This document shows, piece by piece, positions 8,000 through 16,565 of a stretch of 64,000 bases of DNA. Each line of letters begins with the position of its first letter. The stretch's first letter is position 1. The stretch comes from Mariprofundus sp. GTDB lineage: Bacteria > Pseudomonadota > Zetaproteobacteria > Mariprofundales > Mariprofundaceae. Where the stretch lies: the NCBI GenBank assembly GCA_021772835.1, contig JAJFLE010000037.1, positions 62,001 through 126,000 on the forward strand, in the 5' to 3' direction. The notes under the pieces were generated by a model. It was not told where the DNA came from. It made no database searches and saw only the letters and a list, made by a program, of their open reading frames with translations. The position numbers were made by a program, and so were the translations under genes.

Positions 8000-9184
8000 A
8001 TGCAGCCGCGTCTGGACAGACTCGGCGCCTATCCATTCGAGCGGCTGAAAGCGCTGTTTTCTGGCTTTCAGCCTAATCCTGAACTTGCCCATATCGATGC
8101 AGGGGCAGGAGAGCCACGCCTGCCGCTTCCCGCCTTTGTTGCTCCTGCCCTGCAACAGCACCTGGCAGGTTTTTCCAAATACCCGTCCACTGTCGGGGGC
8201 ATGGAATTACGTTCCGCTATCGCAAGCTGGCTGAGCAGGCGTTATGGCCTGAGCAGCGTAAACCCTGCCACGCAGGTATTAAGTGCCAATGGAACGCGTG
8301 AAGCGTTGTTTGCCATCGCGCATGCGCTGGTGAATCCTGATGCTGAAAAACAAACCGGGCGCAAACCCTATGTGATGATGCCCAACCCGATGTATCAGAT
8401 CTATCTGGGGGCTGCTTATACTGCAGGGGCCGAGCCTTATCTTCTGGCATGCAACAGTGAAACCGGATTTGCCCCGAATCTGGACAGTGTCCCGGATGAG
8501 GTGTGGGCCGATACAGCCCTGGTTTACGTCTGTTCGCCATCCAATCCTACTGGCTGGATTGCCGATGAGGCCTATTATGCAGGGCTACTGGCACTTGCCG
8601 ATCTGCATGATTTTTATATTGTATCCGATGAATGTTACTCCGAAATTTATTGGGCGGACAAACCGTCAGGTCTGCTGCAGGTAGCAGAGAATCTGGGGCG
8701 GAAAGGCTTTTCCCGTTGCCTGGTCATGAATTCGCTGTCCAAACGTTCTGCACTTCCAGGTTTACGCTCCGGCCTGATTGCCGGTGATGCCGAGCTGATC
8801 AAACGTTTCACCAAGTTACGCAGTTATACAGGTCCTGCCACGCCGCTGCCTTTACAGCATGTTGCCGCTGCTGCGTGGTCGGATGAGACACATGTTGAGC
8901 AATATCTGGCTGTATACCGTCAGAGTTTGGAAGCATTTTTTGATATTTACGGTGGAGAGATTCCAGCTGGCTCCTTCTTTGTATGGCTGCCAGTAAGCAA
9001 CGATGAGGCATTTGCGCTGGCTGCATATCAACAGCAGAGCGTGACGATTCTGCCCGGTTCCTATCTGGGCAGTGAAGATGCAAACGGCATCAACCCCGGC
9101 TCAGGCTACATACGCGCAGCCCTGGTCGATGGCCCCGACGCTGCGGCAGAACTTGCCCGCCGCCTGAAACAAGTGAGAGTTTAA
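8000..9184 (+). CDS. dapC: Succinyldiaminopimelate transaminase (class I/II aminotransferase)
   Basis: A PLP-dependent fold-type I aminotransferase that, in the succinylase branch of lysine synthesis, converts N-succinyl-2-amino-6-ketopimelate to succinyl-LL-DAP. The start MQPRLDRLGAYPFERLKALF is typical of DapC. Later motifs are YPSTVGGMELRSAI, the substrate/PLP region PNPMYQIY, SPSNPTGW, and the Schiff-base lysine in NSLSKRSALPGLRSG. ATG 8000 was chosen over the track start; it follows TAAGGTG. With dapD 1.3 kb downstream in the same block, the lysine assignment is strong. Confidence 0.9.
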   Translation: MQPRLDRLGAYPFERLKALFSGFQPNPELAHIDAGAGEPRLPLPAFVAPALQQHLAGFSKYPSTVGGMELRSAIASWLSRRYGLSSVNPATQVLSANGTREALFAIAHALVNPDAEKQTGRKPYVMMPNPMYQIYLGAAYTAGAEPYLLACNSETGFAPNLDSVPDEVWADTALVYVCSPSNPTGWIADEAYYAGLLALADLHDFYIVSDECYSEIYWADKPSGLLQVAENLGRKGFSRCLVMNSLSKRSALPGLRSGLIAGDAELIKRFTKLRSYTGPATPLPLQHVAAAAWSDETHVEQYLAVYRQSLEAFFDIYGGEIPAGSFFVWLPVSNDEAFALAAYQQQSVTILPGSYLGSEDANGINPGSGYIRAALVDGPDAAAELARRLKQVRV

Positions 9185-9186
9185 TC

Positions 9187-10389
9187 ATGCAGATTTCTAA
9201 TAGTGTGGAAAGCAAACTTCGCGAACTTGCCAGCCATGGCAAGACGCTGAATTGTTATATTTACGACACCCGCGAAATGCGCAATAAAATCATCCACCTG
9301 ACAGACATCATGCCTGCAGGTGTAGAAGTTTTTTACGCCATGAAAGCCAACCCGCATGCAGCATTCCTTGCTGCAGCGCTGGAAGCTGATGCGAAAGGCA
9401 TTGAGATTGCGAGCCTGGGTGAAGCTGAAAAAGCTGTTGCTGCCGGATTCGACGCATCACGACTGATTTACACCGGCCCCGGCAAATCAGTCGAAGAGCT
9501 CACCTGGGCTGTAGAGCACAGCCTGCGCACCGTACACATTGAATCGTTGACCGAAGCCCACCGCCTGAATGGCATTGCTGCTGCTGCCGGTAAAACGCAG
9601 GATATTCTGCTGCGCATCAATGCCGACTTCGACATTCATGAGGCACAGACCACCTTTTCCGGCGGTTCAAAGAAATTTGGTGTCGATGAGGAGAAACTCA
9701 GCTCTGTTCTGCCCCAGATTCTGGCTCTCGGCGCATTGAATTTCCGAGGTTTGCATGTTTATGCCGCATCCGGCGTACTTAAGGTGTCCGATCTGCTGAA
9801 AAACTGCGAACTCGTATTCGGCATGGCCAAGCAGATTGAAGCTGATTTCGAGGGTGTGTTATGTGACACGATTGATTTTGGCGGTGGCTTCGGTGTTGAT
9901 TATCTCGAATCCGAGCACGATTTTGATCCACAGGCCTATGCCGATGGGCTGAAGGCGCTGATCGAACAGTACGGCTTTGCAGGCCGCACATTTTTCCTCG
10001 AACTGGGACGTTATCTGGCTGCCGACTCCGGCTGGTTCTGTACTGAAATTCTCGACATCAAGGACTCACGCGGCAAAAAGCAGGTCATTTGTGCCGGCGG
10101 CATCAACCATTTTCGCAGGCCCGCAGCGTTAGCAATCAATCATCCGCTGGCCATTGTCCGCCTGAACAGGGAAAAGATGTTTGATGGACAGGAAACCATC
10201 CGGGATGAGTCGGTCTATTTTGGCGGCCCTTTGTGCACAGGTGCCGATAAACTTGCCAACGATGTTTACGTCGAAGCCGCCGACATCGGCGATATCGCCA
10301 TTTTTTCTCTTGCCGGTGCTTACGGACTAACCATGTCAAATATCGAGTTCCTCAGCCATGAGCGACCGGAAGAAATTGTCTTAAGCTGA
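9187..10389 (+). CDS. Type III PLP-dependent decarboxylase (Orn/DAP/Arg decarboxylase 2 family)
   Basis: An alanine-racemase-fold decarboxylase of 400 residues. The PLP lysine is in FYAMKANPHAA, the phosphate-binding glycines in DFGGGFGVDY, the ELGR motif follows, then GPLCTGAD and AGAYGLTMSN near the C-terminus. Its place between dapC and dapD would suggest diaminopimelate decarboxylase (LysA). However, the usual HxGS appears as GLHVYAASG, CESGD as CTGAD, and the NxRxRPAE tail is replaced by SHERPEE. These features look more like the BtrK/exosortase-associated subgroup. The substrate is therefore uncertain. It starts 2 bp after the dapC stop. Confidence 0.75.
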   Translation: MQISNSVESKLRELASHGKTLNCYIYDTREMRNKIIHLTDIMPAGVEVFYAMKANPHAAFLAAALEADAKGIEIASLGEAEKAVAAGFDASRLIYTGPGKSVEELTWAVEHSLRTVHIESLTEAHRLNGIAAAAGKTQDILLRINADFDIHEAQTTFSGGSKKFGVDEEKLSSVLPQILALGALNFRGLHVYAASGVLKVSDLLKNCELVFGMAKQIEADFEGVLCDTIDFGGGFGVDYLESEHDFDPQAYADGLKALIEQYGFAGRTFFLELGRYLAADSGWFCTEILDIKDSRGKKQVICAGGINHFRRPAALAINHPLAIVRLNREKMFDGQETIRDESVYFGGPLCTGADKLANDVYVEAADIGDIAIFSLAGAYGLTMSNIEFLSHERPEEIVLS

Positions 10390-10476
10390 ACAGTCGAGCC
10401 TCTTTCATGCTGGATTGCAGCGGCTGAAAGGATAGACTCGTTATATCTAATTCATAGAAGCACAGGGAGTTTATGC

Positions 10477-11301
10477 GTGAATCATTTACAACAAGTTATT
10501 GAAAACGCGTGGGACAGCAAAAATGAGTGGGACATGCGCTCAGCCACGGCTGAAACCCGCGATGCAGTTGAACATACCATTCAGCTGCTCGATGACGGTG
10601 GTGTACGAGTTGCCGAGAAAGATGCGAGTGGCAACTGGATTACACAGGAGTGGCTGAAGAAAGGTGTACTGCTGTACTTCAAGCTGCATGACAATCAGGT
10701 AATCAGTGGTGGTGGTACCAATTACTACGACAAGGTGCCTCAGAAGTTTGCCGGTTGGGGCGAAGATATGTTCCGCAAAGGCGGCATGCGTGTTGTTCCT
10801 CCTGCAAGCGTACGCAAAGGCGCTTATATCGCGCCGAAAACCGTTCTGATGCCATCCTATGTCAACATCGGTGCATACGTTGATGAAGGCACCATGGTAG
10901 ACACCTGGGCCACTGTTGGTTCGTGTGCCCAGATCGGTAAAAACGTACACCTCTCCGGCGGCGTAGGCATTGGCGGAGTGCTGGAACCTTTGCAGGCCAC
11001 ACCTACCATTATCGAAGATAATTGCTTTATCGGTGCGCGCTCAGAAGTCGTGGAAGGCTGCATCATCCGTGAAGGCTCCGTACTCTCCATGGGCGTATAC
11101 ATTGGCAAATCAACTCGCATTTATGATCGCGAAACCGGTGAAGTTTATTACGGCGAAGTGCCTCCATATTCCGTAGTCGTTTCAGGTTCAATGCCTGGCA
11201 AATCCGGTGGCCCGAACCTGTACTGCGCAGTGATTGTGAAAAAAGTGGATGAGCAGACCCGCTCCAAGACCGGCATTACCGAACTACTGCGCGAAACCTG
11301 A
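10477..11301 (+). CDS. dapD: 2,3,4,5-tetrahydropyridine-2,6-dicarboxylate N-succinyltransferase
   Basis: Commits tetrahydrodipicolinate to the succinylase pathway of lysine/peptidoglycan precursor synthesis. The protein is 274 residues, with an N-terminal helical domain and a left-handed beta-helix of hexapeptide repeats ([43 protein letters not shown] in the core), matching DapD from many proteobacteria. Translation seems to begin at GTG 10477, 8 bases after GGGAG. A 9-codon ORF (ATG 10473) overlaps the start in another frame. It is separated from the upstream decarboxylase by 87 bp and may have its own promoter. Confidence 0.96.
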   Translation: MNHLQQVIENAWDSKNEWDMRSATAETRDAVEHTIQLLDDGGVRVAEKDASGNWITQEWLKKGVLLYFKLHDNQVISGGGTNYYDKVPQKFAGWGEDMFRKGGMRVVPPASVRKGAYIAPKTVLMPSYVNIGAYVDEGTMVDTWATVGSCAQIGKNVHLSGGVGIGGVLEPLQATPTIIEDNCFIGARSEVVEGCIIREGSVLSMGVYIGKSTRIYDRETGEVYYGEVPPYSVVVSGSMPGKSGGPNLYCAVIVKKVDEQTRSKTGITELLRET

Positions 11302-11316
11302 TCTCAGGAGAAGGAT

Positions 11317-11763
11317 GTGCCATTAAGCAAACTGGAAAGCAGCATTGAGATCAACCTGCCTATTGCCGAAGTTATTGCCTTTGTTGATGACAACAGCAAC
11401 GACCCTATATGGCAGACATCGGTACTGCAGTCCGAAAAAAAGAGTGAAGGCCAACCGGCAGTGGGTACGATTTACCATGTGAAAGAAAAGTTTCTCGGAC
11501 GTGTCATTGAACAGAACTGGGAAGTGACTGAGCGCAATGAAGACGGCAGCTACTGGAAAGCCAGAAGCGTGACAGGCCCCTTTCCAATGTCCACCTCGAT
11601 GCGCTTTGATGCAACAGATCGCGGGACGTCTGTGACCCGAACACTGAGCATTGATGTCGGGCGCTTTTTCAAGGTTGCCTCACCTGTGGTTGGCCACATC
11701 GCTAAACGTGAACTGGATATGGATTTCGCCAACCTCAAGGAACTGTTAGAGGCCGGCGCGTAA
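11317..11763 (+). CDS. SRPBCC (START/polyketide-cyclase-like) family protein
   Basis: A 148-residue helix-grip-fold protein: an N-terminal beta strand plus a helix that includes LPIAEVIAFVDDNSNDPIW, a central antiparallel sheet (GTIYHVKEKFLGRVIEQNWEVTE...GPFPMSTSMRFDATDRGTSVTRTLSID), and a C-terminal helix (HIAKRELDMDFANLKELLEA). Members bind hydrophobic ligands, but the ligand here cannot be told. It begins with GTG after AGGAGAAGG, only 15 bp downstream of dapD. It ends the operon just before a strong terminator. Confidence 0.75.
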   Translation: MPLSKLESSIEINLPIAEVIAFVDDNSNDPIWQTSVLQSEKKSEGQPAVGTIYHVKEKFLGRVIEQNWEVTERNEDGSYWKARSVTGPFPMSTSMRFDATDRGTSVTRTLSIDVGRFFKVASPVVGHIAKRELDMDFANLKELLEAGA

Positions 11764-11783
11764 AGCCTCCCCCCCATCAGATA

Positions 11784-11814
11784 AAATGCTCCGGAAATTC
11801 CGGAGCATTTTTTT
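11784..11814 (+). terminator. Rho-independent terminator after the dap operon
   Basis: A near-perfect stem AAATGCTCCGGAA / TTCCGGAGCATTT with a minimal loop, followed by a run of seven T. It ends the argH-dapD-SRPBCC block. Confidence 0.92.
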
Positions 11815-11917
11815 GCCAGTCATTATTGCATTAAAACATTTTCATTTTCGATCCACCCAACTGTTAAGATTAACAGGTCATATTGCGCCATCTTTTAATT
11901 CACAGATGGGAAAATAT

Positions 11918-12976
11918 ATGCGACATATCATGCTACTGACACTAGGTTTACTGCTTGCTGCGCCTGCAGCAAACGCAGCAGATATGCTGGAATGGCTGAA
12001 TTCATCCACGACTTCAAGCAAACATGCAAAAACCCCGGCTGATACAGCTGTACTGCTCACGCTCGAGAACAAACAGAGTGAGATGTACCCCATGCCATCC
12101 CCCAATGGCAAATATCTGTTAACGATATCCCAGCTAGGCAAACAGTCGTGGGTTTCACGTCGCTTTAGTGAAAACGGAGACCCGGCTAATCGGGTATCCA
12201 ATGATGAACGGGCGCTGGATTCCATAGGCTGGAAAAATGATGATCAGGTGTATTACCTGTCAGACCGTGCCGGCGGTTTAGGACTGTGGGAAAAAATATC
12301 TGATGGTGAAGGCATGCAGCGCCGAATGCAGGCATTGCACGGAACAATCACCCAACCGATTGTGCTGGCCGATGAGTCTATCATTGCAGTACGCCTGAAG
12401 CCGCTGAACTATAAAAAGGCTAAGAAAAAAGCAGCCAAACGTGATAGTTTCAACAACTGGCAATATGAAGGCTTCTCATCCGAGATCGTCCGCTTCAACA
12501 AGGATGGTTCTGAGCAAGTTCTCTCCGATGGCATCAATCCATCCCTCTCACCCGATGGAAAAAGCATCGTCTTTTCTTTGCAGGCTGGCCGCAGCATTCA
12601 CCTGTTCCGCATCAATACCGACGGCTCAGATCTGATTCAGATTACCGACGCAAGAAGTGTGGATGTACAACCCTCATGGAGTGCGGATGGAAAACGGATT
12701 CTGTTCACCTCGAACCGTGCTAAAGCCGATCTGAAATACCAGAGTAAATCGCAGTGGGATATCTGGTCAATTGGTTCTGATGGCCGGGCACTCACTCAAA
12801 TCACGTTTGATGCCGCCCGCGATGGCGCTGCCCGTATGGGTGAAAACGGCCATATCTATTTCCATTCTGATCGTGCCGTCAGCAATCAGATGAGCAAACA
12901 GCATCAAGTTAAAGCCACAAAGTCTCACGACTTCCATATCTGGACTATCAACTGGAAAACGCCGACTCAACAATAA
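11918..12976 (+). CDS. Periplasmic TolB-like beta-propeller protein (WD40-like PD40 repeats)
   Basis: ATG 11918 gives a clean signal peptide (MRHIMLLTLGLLLAAPAANA/AD). The mature protein carries TolB-type repeats such as SPDGKSIVFSLQAGRSIHLFRINTDGSD and SWSADGKRILFTSNR, which form a beta propeller. Unlike TolB it lacks the N-terminal TolB domain and is not next to tol-pal genes, so a distinct periplasmic propeller is more likely. The function is unknown. It is flanked by two terminators and is probably monocistronic. Confidence 0.75.
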   Translation: MRHIMLLTLGLLLAAPAANAADMLEWLNSSTTSSKHAKTPADTAVLLTLENKQSEMYPMPSPNGKYLLTISQLGKQSWVSRRFSENGDPANRVSNDERALDSIGWKNDDQVYYLSDRAGGLGLWEKISDGEGMQRRMQALHGTITQPIVLADESIIAVRLKPLNYKKAKKKAAKRDSFNNWQYEGFSSEIVRFNKDGSEQVLSDGINPSLSPDGKSIVFSLQAGRSIHLFRINTDGSDLIQITDARSVDVQPSWSADGKRILFTSNRAKADLKYQSKSQWDIWSIGSDGRALTQITFDAARDGAARMGENGHIYFHSDRAVSNQMSKQHQVKATKSHDFHIWTINWKTPTQQ

Positions 12977-12997
12977 CAAGTTTTCAGCTTCCTCTCA

Positions 12998-13026
12998 AAA
13001 GGCCTCTTAACCGGGGCCTTTTTTTT
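12998..13026 (+). terminator. Rho-independent terminator after the propeller gene
   Basis: AAGGCC-tcttaaccgg-GGCCTT stem followed by eight T. Confidence 0.88.
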
Positions 13027-13202
13027 CGAAATGACAGCATTTTGTAACGCTCTCAACCGATCATATTCCAATTTCATGGAGAGATTGAACAACAAGTTCA
13101 ACTACATATTTTGGCACACCAACAATCATACTTTGACTGATTCACCCGGTTTCTATATTTTAAACTCTTTGCTTGCCCCAACGGATCAATAGAGGTGTGG
13201 AT

Positions 13203-13325
13203 ATGAAATTCAGAAAGCTGGCATGCTTGAAAAAAAATCATGGCAACGGTGCTGCTGGAATCGTGCTCGCAATCGTGGTCGGGCAATGCTTTTCGTTGTT
13301 TTTTGTAATACGACGCTGTATTTAG
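13203..13325 (+). CDS. Candidate 40-aa single-pass membrane protein
   Basis: This ORF is too short for the track. ATG 13203 has GAGGTG 5 bases upstream. The product has a basic N-terminus (MKFRKLACLKKNHGN), one hydrophobic helix (AAGIVLAIVVGQCFSLFFVI) and a basic tail RRCI, fitting a small inner-membrane protein with a cytosolic N-terminus. It lies in the sparse stretch 13.03-13.6 kb. Only the ribosome site and the hydrophobicity pattern support it. Confidence 0.4.
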   Translation: MKFRKLACLKKNHGNGAAGIVLAIVVGQCFSLFFVIRRCI

Positions 13326-13452
13326 CCCTGCCTTTAGCCTGAATATCATGTCGCATAAGCCGGTACACGATTATCTTCACCTTTGCAGAAACTGGCTTCT
13401 CAGAATGAATTTAAAAAATGTATTTCTCGAACAGCTCAAGAAAGGCAATGCA

Positions 13453-13524
13453 ATGAATCGCTTATTATTTATTGAAATTGTGGTTCTGGTAATTATATAT
13501 GGCGTGATCTCATCCCTGCTTTAA
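13453..13524 (+). CDS. Candidate 23-aa hydrophobic mini-protein
   Basis: ATG 13453 is preceded by AAGAAAGG at a 7-base spacing and encodes MNRLLFIEIVVLVIIYGVIS plus SLL, essentially one transmembrane helix. The frame is open back to ATG 13348 (58 codons), but that longer start has no ribosome site. It resembles the accessory mini-subunits of membrane complexes in size only. No family is recognised. Confidence 0.3.
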   Translation: MNRLLFIEIVVLVIIYGVISSLL

Positions 13525-13549
13525 TCGCGAGCGGTTCAGCGATGAGATC
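13506..13549. repeat. Inverted repeat GATCTCATC / GATGAGATC
   Basis: A perfect 9-bp inverted repeat (13506-13514 and 13541-13549) encloses a shorter ATCGC/GCGAT pair. There is no T tract on either side. It overlaps the end of the mini-ORF. The rest of 13030-13600 shows no convincing gene beyond the two small ORFs. Confidence 0.5.
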
Positions 13550-13600
13550 CAATGAAACGAATGAAGGATAAAATACAGAATGCCTGCTCGGTGCTGGTCT

Positions 13601-13864
13601 TTAAGCAAGGCCGGACTCTTTTGCTCGCTGGAGTGCTCGTTTATAAGCCAATGCGAGCATCTTTTTGCTGAATTGGGTCTTTGGCGGCTTGATACCATAC
13701 TGCTCTATGATCAAATCCAGCACTGTAGGATCGGGGTCACCATCGACCAGCTCGCTCAACGCGGCTTTGGCAAATCGCTTTCGTCGGGTCAACTCAAAGA
13801 TACGAACAGCTCTGGCCAGATAAATATGATGATCAGTGTGCAACGGTGGCACACCCGTTTTCAA
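13601..13864 (-). CDS. Small basic helical protein of unknown function
   Basis: Up to 87 residues, with TTG at 13864 or a slightly later GTG as the start. The sequence (LARAVRIFELTRRKRF, VDGDPDPTVLDLIIEQYGI, FSKKMLALAYKRALQRAKESG) is rich in Lys/Arg and regular amphipathic helices, and its codon use looks like that of its neighbours. It lies 36 bp after the exonuclease on the same strand and could be its operon partner. No family is recognised. The overlapping plus-strand 101-aa ORF is judged a shadow. Confidence 0.5.
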   Translation of the reverse strand: MKTGVPPLHTDHHIYLARAVRIFELTRRKRFAKAALSELVDGDPDPTVLDLIIEQYGIKPPKTQFSKKMLALAYKRALQRAKESGLA

Positions 13865-13900
13865 ATTCCGATAAATTTAACCTGATTAAAATCATTGCGA

Positions 13901-14713
13901 TCAATACTCTGCCTGATCCCAGGCCTGTAAATACTCGGCGAGATGCGGATGTGTTTCGGATTCTGATTCAAGGTAGTTGCGTATTCCGAAGATGGCACGT
14001 GCATAGGCACCTTCAGTGAATGCACCTGAAAAAAGCTGATGGCGTAGAAAAATAAGCATGGTGGTGAGCACATCGGTTTCGCAGTAGTTACGGATCGCCT
14101 CGATCTGACCACCCTCGAACATCTCACGCACATTATCACCTGCTGTTTCCAGCTTACCGGGAATGCTGAAAGCAGCGGCCACCTCATCCATTGAACACCG
14201 GGCCGAAGCACCGAAATCGGAGAGTATTTCCAGCAAATCACAATGGTAATCGCGGGAATAGCGGGATTCGTAGTTGTTCCACTTATCCCCCTCTTTGAAC
14301 CAGCGCGGACAGGACAGGTTATGGGCCATAGCCCGATACTTCAGTACCGGTACATCGAAACCACGGCCATTAAAACTGACCAGTTGCGGCGCACGTTTCT
14401 CAATCAGCTGGAAAAAACCTTCCAGTATCTCCTGTTCGGAACTCTTTATATCTCCGCCGGTAGCAAGTCTGCGCATCACCAGCTCAGAGCCCTCTTCGCC
14501 CGGCTCTCGAATCAGGTGACCATAGGAAATCGCCACCACCTGATGAAACGGCTGGCGCGGAAAGTCATTACGCCCGTCAGTTTTCTCCAGGAAATAGTCG
14601 GACAGTGCATCACGCGCTTCAACGTCGGTAAGATCAGGCAGCCGCAACACGCGCCTTGCCGCATTTGCATCCACCACGGTTTCGATATCGAAGACAATTA
14701 CATCACGCTGCAT
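13901..14713 (-). CDS. 3'-5' exonuclease, PolB-exonuclease-like (DNA_pol_B_exo2 family)
   Basis: A DEDD-superfamily nuclease of 270 residues. Motif I is VIVFDIETV near the N-terminus, motif II is LVSFNGRGFDVPVLKYRA in the middle, and motif III is represented by YCETDVLTT. This layout matches the predicted 3'-5' exonucleases related to the proofreading domain of DNA polymerase B. It has no polymerase domain. It is probably a stand-alone repair or RNA/DNA trimming nuclease; the substrate is unknown. It lies downstream of murJ on the same strand, 154 bp away. Confidence 0.85.
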   Translation of the reverse strand: MQRDVIVFDIETVVDANAARRVLRLPDLTDVEARDALSDYFLEKTDGRNDFPRQPFHQVVAISYGHLIREPGEEGSELVMRRLATGGDIKSSEQEILEGFFQLIEKRAPQLVSFNGRGFDVPVLKYRAMAHNLSCPRWFKEGDKWNNYESRYSRDYHCDLLEILSDFGASARCSMDEVAAAFSIPGKLETAGDNVREMFEGGQIEAIRNYCETDVLTTMLIFLRHQLFSGAFTEGAYARAIFGIRNYLESESETHPHLAEYLQAWDQAEY

Positions 14714-14832
14714 CGTTTCTCCTGTTTGAAATAATCTGATCCACTGGCTCCTGCCAAGGATCAGAACGATTAGGCAAAAGTGTGATGTTACCTAATCTTA
14801 CAAAAAAATGGCTTCCGCCGTTTATTTTGACA

Positions 14833-14872
14833 GGCCATCCGTGGCCCGAAAGGAAGCACGGATGAAATCAGC
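14833..14872 (-). repeat. REP-like element at the 3' end of murJ
   Basis: Read on the minus strand it contains GCTGATTT and, further on, GGGCCACGGATGGCC. The latter differs by one base from GGGCCAAGGATGGCC in the 74-bp tandem repeat at 39.2 kb, which also carries GCTGATTT. An internal stem CATCCGTG/CACGGATG is present. It overlaps the last murJ codons and may serve as a 3' stem-loop. Confidence 0.55.
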
Positions 14873-16454
14873 GCTTCCTTAAAAAACGCAACAACAGTTC
14901 CCGCTCTCCCAATATTAAAGCAGAAACGAAAAAAACTGCGACAGCGCCGGTGACTGCAACTGCAACCCAGGCAAACTGCATCGCACCGTTGGCAGGGAAA
15001 ACCCATAGCATCTCTAATCCAGCAAGACTGAGTACCATGAGCACGCTGGCTGCCAACGCACTGACCAGTCGCCATACGCTTCTAAAAGAAAGCAGCGAGC
15101 CGTATGTTTTGCTCAGTCTCATATACAGCAAAGCAACGTTTACAAATGCCGCCAGAGACGTGGCCAGTGCCAGTCCAACATAAGCCCAGAACTGCATAAA
15201 AATAACCGCGAGCACAATATTCACCGCCACACTGATGGCAGCATAACGCATCGGTGCTTTCGCATCTTTGCCCGCATAACAGGCACTGGCCAGTAGCTTC
15301 GCCCAGCAAAAGGCAATCAGACCAACCGCGTAGGCCTGCAACGTCTGTGCAGTTGCAACACTGTCAGCATGCGAAAACAGACCGCGTTCAAACAGGGTCA
15401 CAACAATCGGTTCGGCCAGATAAAAAGCTCCCACCACGGCAGGTAGTGTGATCCAGGTCAGCCAGACCAAGCCTGAGCGCAAATCCTCTCCGGCTGAAAC
15501 CTGATCACCTCGGGAAAGGTGGCCTGAAAGCGTAGGTAACAATGCCGTACTCATGGCGATACCAAACAGCGCCAGAGGCAACTGCACAATGCGATCGGAG
15601 TAATAGAGATAAGAAACGGCACCCGTATCGAGCAGCGTAGATAAAATCGTGCCGACGAGAATATTGATCTGCACCGCTCCGATAGCGAGCACGGCAGGGA
15701 CAAACAGGGTGAATGTCTCTCTAATGGCAGGCTGCCTGAAATCAAAACTCAGCCGCGGCACCCAACCAATACGTTTCAAGGCAGGGAACTGAATGGCCAG
15801 CTGCAAAAAACCGCCGAGCACAACACCGATTGCCAATGCCATGGCCGGGTTTTCAAATGAGGGGGCCAGCACCAGGGCAGCAAAAATAATCGCCACATTG
15901 AGCAGCGCAGGGCTGGCTGCAGGCACGGCGAATCGTTTATAGGTATTGAGTACGGCCCAGGAAATTGCTGCCAGCGAAATCAGGGCAAGATAAGGAAACA
16001 TCCAGCGAGCCAGTGTGAGCGACATGTTCCAGCGATCCGGTTCATCAGCGAACCCGGGCGCAAACAGATATAAAAGCCATGGCATGAGTGCGATGCCCAG
16101 CATGGTGAATCCGGTTACCGCAATCAATAACATTGTAGCCAGTGCATTGAGGAAATGGTGTGCCTCTGCTTCACTCTTCTCTCGTTCATCCGAAAGCACC
16201 GGCACCAGCGCTACTGTGAGTGTACCCTCGGCAAACATGCGGCGGAAAAAGTTGGGCAGTTTAAAGGCCACAAAAAAGGCATCCGCAAGCGGGCCGGCAC
16301 CCAGTACACGCGCCAGAAAAATATCACGTACAAAACCAAGAATACGCGAAATCATTGTCCAGCCGCCCACTTTGGACGCTGCACGCAACATTGCAGACGA
16401 AGAAGATGTCTGTGTTTCTAACACCTGATTTGACTTGTGCCCATTGCTTGCCAT
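14868..16454 (-). CDS. murJ: Lipid II flippase MurJ
   Basis: A polytopic inner-membrane protein of 528 residues with about 14 hydrophobic helices. It is the MurJ/MviN flippase of the MOP exporter superfamily, which moves lipid II across the membrane for peptidoglycan synthesis. N-terminal signatures are SRILGFVRDIFLARVLGAG and DAFFVAFKLPNFFRRMFAEG. Later come LPTLSGHLSRGD and the central Arg-rich loops. It is transcribed divergently from rpsU, as in some other proteobacteria, and the two share a 130-bp intergenic region. Confidence 0.96.
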   Translation of the reverse strand: MASNGHKSNQVLETQTSSSSAMLRAASKVGGWTMISRILGFVRDIFLARVLGAGPLADAFFVAFKLPNFFRRMFAEGTLTVALVPVLSDEREKSEAEAHHFLNALATMLLIAVTGFTMLGIALMPWLLYLFAPGFADEPDRWNMSLTLARWMFPYLALISLAAISWAVLNTYKRFAVPAASPALLNVAIIFAALVLAPSFENPAMALAIGVVLGGFLQLAIQFPALKRIGWVPRLSFDFRQPAIRETFTLFVPAVLAIGAVQINILVGTILSTLLDTGAVSYLYYSDRIVQLPLALFGIAMSTALLPTLSGHLSRGDQVSAGEDLRSGLVWLTWITLPAVVGAFYLAEPIVVTLFERGLFSHADSVATAQTLQAYAVGLIAFCWAKLLASACYAGKDAKAPMRYAAISVAVNIVLAVIFMQFWAYVGLALATSLAAFVNVALLYMRLSKTYGSLLSFRSVWRLVSALAASVLMVLSLAGLEMLWVFPANGAMQFAWVAVAVTGAVAVFFVSALILGERELLLRFLRKR

Positions 16455-16522
16455 AATCCGCCGCCCTTTTTATGCCCTTTCGGGCTGGTTGCGAGCCTAA
16501 CGTCGCAATGTAAGAAGGGCGA

Positions 16523-16555
16523 GCCTGACGGCGTAAGTCTAAGGCCATTTTTTTT
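16523..16555 (+). promoter_or_regulatory. rpsU: Possible transcription attenuator in the rpsU leader
   Basis: A stem formed by GCCTGAC and GTC-ta-AGGC is followed by eight T and ends about 30 bases before the rpsU start. An upstream TTGCGA/TCGCAA hairpin could compete with it. The arrangement looks like a terminator placed before the gene, so premature termination could regulate the rpsU-dnaG-rpoD transcript. Inference from structure only. Confidence 0.4.
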
Positions 16556-16565
16556 GGGCGATCCC

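Noticed and set aside
13580-13885. 101-codon plus-strand ORF
   Set aside because: It overlaps the more protein-like minus-strand ORF 13601-13864 and has irregular composition.
14243-14734. 163-codon plus-strand ORF
   Set aside because: It is antisense to the PolB-type exonuclease, which has clear catalytic motifs.
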